From contig JBJELD010000073.1 in assembly GCA_051878975.1 (NCBI GenBank), positions 1 through 9,369 on the forward strand: 9,369 nucleotides of DNA, in the 5' to 3' direction. Both the position numbers and the translations under genes were made by a program. Numbering within the stretch: position 1 is the stretch's first letter; every line of letters starts with the position of its first letter. Source of the stretch: Caccovicinus sp051878975 (GTDB lineage: Bacteria; Bacillota; Clostridia; Lachnospirales; Lachnospiraceae). Shown piece after piece: positions 1 through 5,101 of the stretch. Under the pieces are notes generated by a model. It saw nothing but the letters and a program-made list of their open reading frames with translations, ran no database searches and was not told the origin of the DNA.

Positions 1-71
1 TTGCAAGAAAAACCGCACAATAATTTGTGAAATCTGCCGAATTTTATTATCTATTTTCTATCCCGCTTACA

Positions 72-100
72 TTGACTGCGCAAATCATTCGTGCTAGAAT
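72..100 (+). promoter_or_regulatory. Sigma-A-type promoter of the ArsR-family gene
   Basis: TTGACT (72-77) and TAGAAT (95-100) are separated by 17 bp, and TG lies one base before the -10 (TGC at 92-94), giving an extended -10. Both hexamers are five-of-six matches to the consensus. The expected start of transcription is near 107, about 40 bp ahead of the first gene. This is the best-looking promoter in the window. Confidence 0.8.
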
Positions 101-107
101 ACACTTA

Positions 108-123
108 GTTTAAATTTTTAAAC
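108..123. promoter_or_regulatory. Perfect inverted repeat, candidate operator
   Basis: GTTTAAA (108-114) and TTTAAAC (117-123) are exact reverse complements around a 2-bp spacer. The repeat begins almost at the predicted transcription start and ends just before the Shine-Dalgarno sequence, a usual place for a repressor site. ArsR-family dimers bind AT-rich inverted repeats in their own promoters, so autoregulation by the gene at 146 is a natural guess. No second copy of the full palindrome was seen in the window. Binding is inferred. Confidence 0.5.
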
Positions 124-127
124 CAAA

Positions 128-136
128 AGGAGGGAG
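128..136 (+). promoter_or_regulatory. Ribosome binding site supporting a TTG start at 146
   Basis: AGGAGGGAG lies 9 to 12 bp ahead of the TTG codon at 146, depending on which part pairs with 16S rRNA. The first in-frame ATG is at 188, has no such site upstream, and would remove the N-terminal helix that precedes the LGDEVRL motif. TTG is therefore the preferred start. Confidence 0.65.
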
Positions 137-145
137 CATTCTGCA

Positions 146-502
146 TTGACAACTGCGGAAGAAGTTCAAAGGGCATTCCACCAGTGCATGCCGCTTTTTG
201 TCGCCTTGGGAGATGAGGTTCGTTTAACGATTATAGAATCCCTGGCCGGGACCATGCTTTACAGCCGAAATACAGGAAATCAAAATCAAAGCCTCGTAAA
301 ACAGGGACTGAACGTAAACCAGATTACGGAAAGAACCAGCCTTTCCCGTCCCGCAATCTCCCATCATTTGAAGATTTTAAAAGACGCCGGACTGGTCGGA
401 GTCCGTCAGGAAGGCACAGCCAATTATTATTACCTGACCATCTCCGATTCAACCCGCATCCTGATGAACCTGGGATTCCAGCTTCAGGAATTTCTTGATT
501 AA
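146..502 (+). CDS. ArsR-family winged-helix transcriptional regulator
   Basis: A 118-aa DNA-binding protein. The helix following the ALGDEVRLTIIESL motif (residues 20-33) is the usual ArsR opening. Residues 55-84 form the helix-turn-helix, with LSRPAISHHLKIL (66-78) as recognition helix, and 86-97 (VRQEGTANYYYL) is the beta wing. Length is typical of the family. The ELCVCDL-type metal site of the ArsR/SmtB metal sensors is absent: the aligned stretch reads LNVNQI, and the only cysteine is C14. A stretch of roughly 17 residues (TMLYSRNTGNQNQSLVKQG, about 36-54) sits between the second helix and the HTH where most members have a short turn. It therefore probably senses something other than metal through the classical site; the ligand is unknown. 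The start codon is TTG. It has its own promoter and a palindrome suggesting autorepression, and lies 128 bp ahead of the glucan gene block. Confidence 0.85.
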   Translation: MTTAEEVQRAFHQCMPLFVALGDEVRLTIIESLAGTMLYSRNTGNQNQSLVKQGLNVNQITERTSLSRPAISHHLKILKDAGLVGVRQEGTANYYYLTISDSTRILMNLGFQLQEFLD

Positions 503-541
503 GCGATACATAATTTCCCAATTTTTAGTCATACTTTCCAT

Positions 542-558
542 AAGGCTGTCCGCCTTTT
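542..558 (+). terminator. Weak hairpin with T-rich tail after the ArsR gene
   Basis: AAGGC (542-546) pairs with GCCTT (552-556) across a 5-base loop, followed by TTTTCC. The 5-bp stem is short for an intrinsic terminator, so partial termination or read-through into the next genes is possible. Confidence 0.3.
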
Positions 559-559
559 C

Positions 560-599
560 CTTTCCGTGAAAGCTGCCTTTCGGCGCTTCTTCCGGAAAG
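560..599 (+). repeat. Nested inverted repeats in the leader of the glucan gene block
   Basis: CTTTCCG (560-566) is the exact reverse complement of CGGAAAG (593-599). Inside it, GAAAG (568-572) pairs with CTTTC (577-581) over a 4-base loop, with a possible T567-G582 wobble. In RNA this could form a stacked stem. It lies 18 bp before the Shine-Dalgarno of the next gene. It may protect the downstream mRNA or modulate read-through; no known riboswitch class was recognised. Confidence 0.35.
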
Positions 600-616
600 C
601 ATGCATATTATTATAG

Positions 617-623
617 AAAGGAG
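617..623 (+). promoter_or_regulatory. Ribosome binding site fixing the start at 631
   Basis: AAAGGAG stands 7 bp before ATG 631. An upstream in-frame ATG at 601 would place this site inside the coding region and has no good site of its own, so 631 is chosen. Confidence 0.8.
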
Positions 624-630
624 ACTGAAT

Positions 631-939
631 ATGCCGGGATTATTTGCCAGGCTTCACCAGGAAAAACATTCCTGCAGCAGTCCGGATCTGATCCGGCTGC
701 GCACTCAGATCGATCAGACAAAACAAGAGCTGAACACCGCCAGAAATCACTTTGAACAGGCGGTGGATCCTACACTAATCGACTGCTACATTTTTGAGAT
801 GAACGCCGCACAGCTTCGCTATCAGTTTCTGCTGCGCCGTTTCAAGGCCGTAGAGGAAGCGGCATTCCGTGCCGCGGCTTCTCAAATCCGCTGCAGCCCC
901 TGCAAAATTACAGACATCTACGGAGGTATAAAAACATGA
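631..939 (+). CDS. DUF2508 / YaaL-like small protein
   Basis: A 102-aa soluble protein of unknown biochemical role. Residues 20-75 match my recollection of the DUF2508 (Bacillus YaaL) pattern: a charged first helix (LIRLRTQIDQTKQELNTARN), a turn with VDPTLID (45-51), then a second helix with AAQLRYQFLLRRFK (59-72). The overall shape is an alpha-helical hairpin. The C-terminal tail (about 76-102) extends beyond the usual core and carries a CSPC motif (88-91); further cysteines are at 15 and 52. No signal peptide or membrane segment is visible. Its stop overlaps the start of the amylase gene (ATGA at 936-939), so the two are probably translationally coupled. In Bacillus and many clostridia the family sits beside recR, so this context is unusual. 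Family membership is by eye; a generic helical protein is the alternative. Confidence 0.65.
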   Translation: MPGLFARLHQEKHSCSSPDLIRLRTQIDQTKQELNTARNHFEQAVDPTLIDCYIFEMNAAQLRYQFLLRRFKAVEEAAFRAAASQIRCSPCKITDIYGGIKT

Positions 940-2270
940 ACACTTGGTACGAAAAGGGAGTTTTTTATCATATGTATCCGCTGGGTATGACCGGCGCCCC
1001 AAAGCACAATACGGAAGAAGGAGTGACCGACCGCTTTGAAGAGCTGGACCGCTGGATTCCACATATCCAGTCCCTCGGATGCAATGCCATCTATATCGGC
1101 CCCCTTTTCGAGTCCTCCTCACACGGTTATGACACCCGGGACTACAAGCTGGTAGACCGCCGTCTCGGTGATAATGACCACTTTAAAGAATTCGTTTCCC
1201 TCTGCCACGAAGCCGGCATCAAGGTCGTGGTAGACGGGGTTTTCAACCACACCGGCCGGGAGTTCTTTGCATTCAAGGATATTCAGGAAAAGCGCTGGGA
1301 TTCCCCCTACAAGGACTGGTACAGGGGAGTCAATTTTGACTGGCGCTCCCCAATGGGTGACAGCTTCAGCTACGAGGCCTGGCAGGGGCATTACGAGCTT
1401 CCCTGCCTGAACCTGTGGAATCCGGCCGTCCGGCAGTATCTGTTCGACGTCATCCGATTCTGGGTAGACGAATTCGATATTGACGGCATTCGTCTGGACT
1501 GTGCAAATGTTCTGGACTTTAATTTTATGAAGGAAATGCGCCAGGCCACCGAGTCCATGAAAAAAGATTTCTGGCTGATGGGCGAAGTGATCCATGGGGA
1601 TTATGCCCGCTGGGTAAATCCGGAGATGCTTCACTCCGTCACCAATTACGAGCTGCATAAGAGCCTGTACTCCGGCTTCAACGACCACAATTTTTTTGAG
1701 ATCGCTCACAATGTGCGCCGTCTGGAGGCCATTCACCGCAGACTTTATACCTTTGTGGATAATCATGATGAAGACCGTATTGCAAGCAAATTAAAGAAAA
1801 AAGAGCACCTGTTCCCGATCTACACCTGTCTGTTTACCCTTCCCGGCATTCCTTCTGTCTATTACGGAGGCGAGTGGGGAATCGAAGGGACCCGGACCCG
1901 CACCAGCGACGAAGCGCTGCGGCCTGCCTTAAAACCGGAGCAGGACAGCGAACTTCACTGTGAGCTGACCGACTGGATCGCCGCTCTCGGAAAGATCCAC
2001 CAGGAAAATCCGGAATATCACGACGGCATCTACCAGGAACTGCTTTTAACCAACCGCCAGTATGCATTTGCCAGAAAAGCAGAAACGAGCATCTGCATCA
2101 CTGCCGTAAACAATGATGATGAAGATACCATCGTTACCGTACCCGTTCCGATCCACGCATCCGAAGCCGAGGATCTGATGGACGGCACCACCCTTCCGAT
2201 CGAAAACGGAAAAGTAGCGATACCATTAAAGGGCAATGGGGGAGTTGTCCTGAAAATAAGGGAGGATTAA
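936..2270 (+). CDS. Cytoplasmic GH13 alpha-amylase-family glycoside hydrolase
   Basis: A 444-aa enzyme of the GH13 (alpha-amylase) family, expected to cut alpha-1,4 (perhaps alpha-1,6) bonds in maltodextrins or glycogen by a retaining mechanism. The TIM barrel starts at the N-terminus; all four conserved regions are present: DGVFNH (100-105), GIRLD (184-188, nucleophile D188), GEV (216-218, acid/base E217) and DNHD (275-278, transition-state stabiliser D278). SSHGYDTRDY (61-70) resembles the beta2-beta3 region of cyclomaltodextrinase/neopullulanase-type enzymes, but there is no N-terminal CBM34. Residues from about 365 form the C-terminal beta domain. The region usually written MPKLN or QPDLN reads LPCLN (155-159). 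No signal peptide, so it acts in the cytoplasm. GGAGG (922-926) precedes ATG 936, which overlaps the upstream stop; glgB follows after 6 bp. The exact substrate and subfamily cannot be set from sequence alone. Confidence 0.9.
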   Translation: MNTWYEKGVFYHMYPLGMTGAPKHNTEEGVTDRFEELDRWIPHIQSLGCNAIYIGPLFESSSHGYDTRDYKLVDRRLGDNDHFKEFVSLCHEAGIKVVVDGVFNHTGREFFAFKDIQEKRWDSPYKDWYRGVNFDWRSPMGDSFSYEAWQGHYELPCLNLWNPAVRQYLFDVIRFWVDEFDIDGIRLDCANVLDFNFMKEMRQATESMKKDFWLMGEVIHGDYARWVNPEMLHSVTNYELHKSLYSGFNDHNFFEIAHNVRRLEAIHRRLYTFVDNHDEDRIASKLKKKEHLFPIYTCLFTLPGIPSVYYGGEWGIEGTRTRTSDEALRPALKPEQDSELHCELTDWIAALGKIHQENPEYHDGIYQELLLTNRQYAFARKAETSICITAVNNDDEDTIVTVPVPIHASEAEDLMDGTTLPIENGKVAIPLKGNGGVVLKIRED

Positions 2271-2276
2271 CACATT

Positions 2277-4178
2277 ATGGCAAGAAAGAAAAAACAGGCC
2301 GGAACCGGCTTTCTCTCCGACATGGACCGATATCTGTTCGGCAACGGTACACATTACGAAATTTTTGAAAAAATGGGTGCTCACCCCAGAATCTACAAAG
2401 GCAAAAAAGGTATGTATTTTGCCGTCTGGGCTCCTCATGCTCAGGCGGTCAGCGTAGTCTGCGACCGGAATGACTGGATTCCCGGTGAGACTCCCATGGA
2501 GATGCTGGAAACCTCCGGCATCTGGGAGGTTTTCGTTCCGGATATGGGAATCGGAGAACTCTACAAATACGCCATCACCACCGCCACCGGAAAGGTTCTG
2601 TTTAAAGCAGACCCTTATGCCTTCAGCTCCGAGTACCGTCCCGGCACTGCCTCCGTCACAGCGGATATCGACCATTTCAAATGGTCGGATTCTGCCTGGA
2701 TGACCAAACGCCAGGAAACCGACCTGCTCAAGGCACCGATGAGCATCTATGAAGTTCACCTGGGCTCCTGGAAGAAAAAGGACCGGGAAGAGAAGGACGG
2801 CGTTTACACCTACAAGGAAGCCGCTCATGAGCTGGCCGCCTATGTCAACGAGATGGGCTACACCCATGTCGAATTGATGGGAATCGCCGAGCATCCCTTT
2901 GACGGCTCCTGGGGATACCAGGTAACCGGATATTTCGCCCCGACCTCCCGCTACGGAACGCCGGAAGAATTCATGTATTTTGTCAACTATTTACATAAAA
3001 AAGGCATCGGCATTATTCTGGACTGGGTTCCGGCCCACTTCCCGAAAGACGCCCACGGCCTGGCTGACTTTGACGGCCAGCCTCTTTACGAATACGCGGA
3101 CCCGCGCAAGGGAGAACATCCGGACTGGGGAACCAAGGTATTTAATTATGAGAAAAACGAAGTCAAAAACTTCCTGATCTCAAACGCCATCTACTGGGTG
3201 GAGAAATTCCACATTGACGGCCTCCGCGTGGATGCCGTAGCCTCCATGCTTTATCTGGATTACGGACGCACAGAGGGCAACTGGATTCCAAACAAGTACG
3301 GCGGTCACGAAAATCTGGAAGCCATCGAATTCTTCCGTCATTTAAACAGCGTGCTCACCAAACGGAACAACGGCGCGATCGTGATTGCGGAGGAATCCAC
3401 AGCCTGGCCGAAGGTAACCGGCGATCCTGCCGACGGCGGCCTTGGCTTTACGTTCAAATGGAATATGGGCTGGATGCATGATTTCCTGGAATACATGAAG
3501 CTGGACCCGTACTTCCGCAAATATAACCACAACAAGATGACCTTCGGACTGACCTACTTCACCAGCGAGAACTATATTCTGGTATTATCCCACGATGAAG
3601 TGGTTCACTTAAAATGCTCCATGATCAACAAGATGCCCGGAATTTATGAAGACAAATTTGCCAACTTAAAGTGCGGCTACACCTTTATGCTGGGACATCC
3701 GGGCAAGAAGCTTCTGTTCATGGGTCAGGATTTCGGCCAGTGGCATGAATGGGATGAAAAGGTATCTCTGGACTGGTACCTGACCGACGAGGAACTGCAT
3801 CATTCTCTGCAGTCCTATGTCAAAGACCTGCTCCATCTTTACCGGAAATATCCGGCACTTTACCGGATGGACAACGACTGGAACGGCTTCCAGTGGATCA
3901 ATGCCAACGACGGCGACCGCAGCATCTTCTCCTTCATCCGCCGGGATGAAACGGGAAAGAGAAGCCTGCTTTTCGTCATCAACTTTACGCCGATGGAACG
4001 GCCGGACTACCGGGTCGGCGTTCCGAACAAGGGAACCTACAGCCTGATATTAAACTCCGAAAACGGACTGCTCAAAAAGGGCATTCCTTACAAGGCAGTC
4101 AAAGGCGAATGTGACGGCCAGCCTTATTCCGTCAGCTATCCGCTTCCGGCCTACGGAACTGCGATCTTCCGCTTCTAA
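2277..4178 (+). CDS. glgB: 1,4-alpha-glucan branching enzyme GlgB
   Basis: Transfers a cut alpha-1,4 glucan segment to a C6 hydroxyl, creating the alpha-1,6 branches of glycogen (EC 2.4.1.18). The protein is 633 aa, within the usual 600-750. An N-terminal CBM48 domain covers about 25-120 (MYFAVWAPHAQAVSVV, GIWEVFVPDMGIGELYKYAI). The GH13 barrel follows, with the branching-enzyme signatures SIYEVHLGSW (156-165), HPFDGSWGYQVTGYFAPTSR (206-225), DWVPAH (249-254), DGLRVDAV (314-321, nucleophile D319), AEEST (371-375, acid/base probably E372) and LSHDEV (437-442, D440). The C-terminal all-beta domain runs from about 535 and ends with YGTAIFRF. ATG 2277 has GGAGG at 2261-2265 and lies 6 bp after the amylase stop, so the two genes are very likely co-transcribed. 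glgC, glgA and glgP are not in the window. A strong terminator follows. Confidence 0.97.
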   Translation: MARKKKQAGTGFLSDMDRYLFGNGTHYEIFEKMGAHPRIYKGKKGMYFAVWAPHAQAVSVVCDRNDWIPGETPMEMLETSGIWEVFVPDMGIGELYKYAITTATGKVLFKADPYAFSSEYRPGTASVTADIDHFKWSDSAWMTKRQETDLLKAPMSIYEVHLGSWKKKDREEKDGVYTYKEAAHELAAYVNEMGYTHVELMGIAEHPFDGSWGYQVTGYFAPTSRYGTPEEFMYFVNYLHKKGIGIILDWVPAHFPKDAHGLADFDGQPLYEYADPRKGEHPDWGTKVFNYEKNEVKNFLISNAIYWVEKFHIDGLRVDAVASMLYLDYGRTEGNWIPNKYGGHENLEAIEFFRHLNSVLTKRNNGAIVIAEESTAWPKVTGDPADGGLGFTFKWNMGWMHDFLEYMKLDPYFRKYNHNKMTFGLTYFTSENYILVLSHDEVVHLKCSMINKMPGIYEDKFANLKCGYTFMLGHPGKKLLFMGQDFGQWHEWDEKVSLDWYLTDEELHHSLQSYVKDLLHLYRKYPALYRMDNDWNGFQWINANDGDRSIFSFIRRDETGKRSLLFVINFTPMERPDYRVGVPNKGTYSLILNSENGLLKKGIPYKAVKGECDGQPYSVSYPLPAYGTAIFRF

Positions 4179-4224
4179 GCCTTCATGCGCCCGGCAGCGG
4201 GATTTTCCTGTAAAACAAAAGAAA

Positions 4225-4277
4225 CCTGGCTTTGGCGGCCGCTGTGCCGCCAAAAGCCAGGCTTCTTTTTTCTTTTT
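4225..4277 (+). terminator. Strong intrinsic terminator after glgB
   Basis: CCTGGC-TTT-GGCGGC (4225-4239) pairs with GCCGCC-AAAA-GCCAGG (4246-4261), a stem of about 15 bp with one bulged A and a 6-base loop, followed by T-runs at 4266-4271 and 4273-4277. The opposite strand also reads into a T-rich stretch (A-rich 4212-4224 on +), so it may work both ways. It separates the glucan block from the two-component genes. Confidence 0.9.
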
Positions 4278-4301
4278 AACGAATTTTTCAGGAAAATGTA
4301 A

Positions 4302-4331
4302 TAGGCACAGCCCTTCAATCTGTTGTATAAT
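4302..4331 (+). promoter_or_regulatory. Promoter of the two-component operon
   Basis: A perfect TATAAT at 4326-4331 lies 18 bp after TAGGCA (4302-4307), a four-of-six match to TTGACA. The predicted start of transcription is near 4338, leaving a leader of about 30 bases. It sits directly behind the glgB terminator, as expected for a new transcription unit. Confidence 0.65.
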
Positions 4332-4349
4332 GAATCCGAACCAATAAAT

Positions 4350-4357
4350 AAAGGAGG
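4350..4357 (+). promoter_or_regulatory. Ribosome binding site fixing the start at 4368
   Basis: AAAGGAGG lies 10 bp before ATG 4368. The longer reading frame from TTG 4323 would start within the TATAAT box and upstream of this site, so it is rejected. Confidence 0.85.
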
Positions 4358-4367
4358 ATATTTTCAT

Positions 4368-5063
4368 ATGGCAAATATTTTAGTATGCGATGACGACAAA
4401 CAGATTGTAGAAGCCATTGACATTTACCTGACCGGCGAAGGTTTTCATGTAATAAAAGCATATGACGGCGCAGAAGCACTGAAGCTTCTGGAAACCAATC
4501 AGGTGGACCTTTTGATCCTCGACGTAATGATGCCCGGACTGGACGGCATCCGCACCACGCTGAAGGTCCGGGAGACCAGCAGCATCCCCATCATTATTCT
4601 CTCTGCAAAATCTGAGGATACCGACAAAATCCTGGGCCTGAACATCGGCGCTGACGACTACATCACCAAGCCCTTCAATCCCCTGGAGCTGATGGCGCGT
4701 GTAAAATCCCAGCTCCGCCGCTATACACAGCTGGGCAACCTGACACAGCAGACCACTGACCAGATCTATAAATGCGGCGGCCTGCAGATCAACGATGACA
4801 ATAAGGAAGTGACCGTGGACGGCGAGCCGATCAGGCTGACCCCCATCGAGTACAACATCCTGCTGCTTCTGGTAAAAAATGCAGGCAAGGTCTTCTCCAT
4901 CGATGAAATTTATGAACAGATCTGGAACGAGGAAGCCATCGGCGCAGACAATACCGTGGCCGTACACATCCGCCATATCCGTGAAAAAATTGAAATCAAC
5001 CCGCGGGAACCCCGCTATCTGAAGGTAGTCTGGGGAGTGGGCTACAAGATTGAAAAGCAATAA
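4368..5063 (+). CDS. OmpR/PhoB-family response regulator
   Basis: A 231-aa DNA-binding response regulator, closest in style to VanR-type regulators of Firmicutes. The receiver domain (about 3-115) shows the acidic pocket D8-D9, the phospho-acceptor D52 in LILDVMMPG, the conserved S79 and K101 in KPF. A linker leads to a winged-helix domain (about 135-229) with LTPIEYNILLLL (157-168), the recognition-helix region DNTVAVHIRHIREKI (194-208) and the wing VWGVGYKIE (221-229). Nothing essential is missing. It is followed 38 bp later by the sensor kinase, its probable phosphodonor. It has its own promoter and no visible autoregulatory repeat. Its targets are not shown by the sequence; the neighbouring cell-wall lipoprotein gene is one candidate. 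Confidence 0.95.
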   Translation: MANILVCDDDKQIVEAIDIYLTGEGFHVIKAYDGAEALKLLETNQVDLLILDVMMPGLDGIRTTLKVRETSSIPIIILSAKSEDTDKILGLNIGADDYITKPFNPLELMARVKSQLRRYTQLGNLTQQTTDQIYKCGGLQINDDNKEVTVDGEPIRLTPIEYNILLLLVKNAGKVFSIDEIYEQIWNEEAIGADNTVAVHIRHIREKIEINPREPRYLKVVWGVGYKIEKQ

Positions 5064-5101
5064 TCCGGCCGCTTTCGCTGCTGCAAACATGGAGAACCTA
5101 C

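Noticed and set aside
25..50. TTGTGA and TATTAT near the window start as an upstream promoter
   Set aside because: The spacer is only 14 bp, and the promoter at 72-100 is far better.
603..616. TATTAT boxes just before the DUF2508-like gene as a promoter
   Set aside because: No acceptable -35 element at 16-18 bp, and the start of transcription would fall in or next to the Shine-Dalgarno.
1119..1766. 215-codon open frame on the - strand over the amylase gene
   Set aside because: Antisense shadow of the conserved GH13 barrel; no independent support.
2226..2894. 222-codon open frame on the - strand over the start of glgB
   Set aside because: Antisense shadow of the CBM48-coding region; no ribosome binding site or motif.
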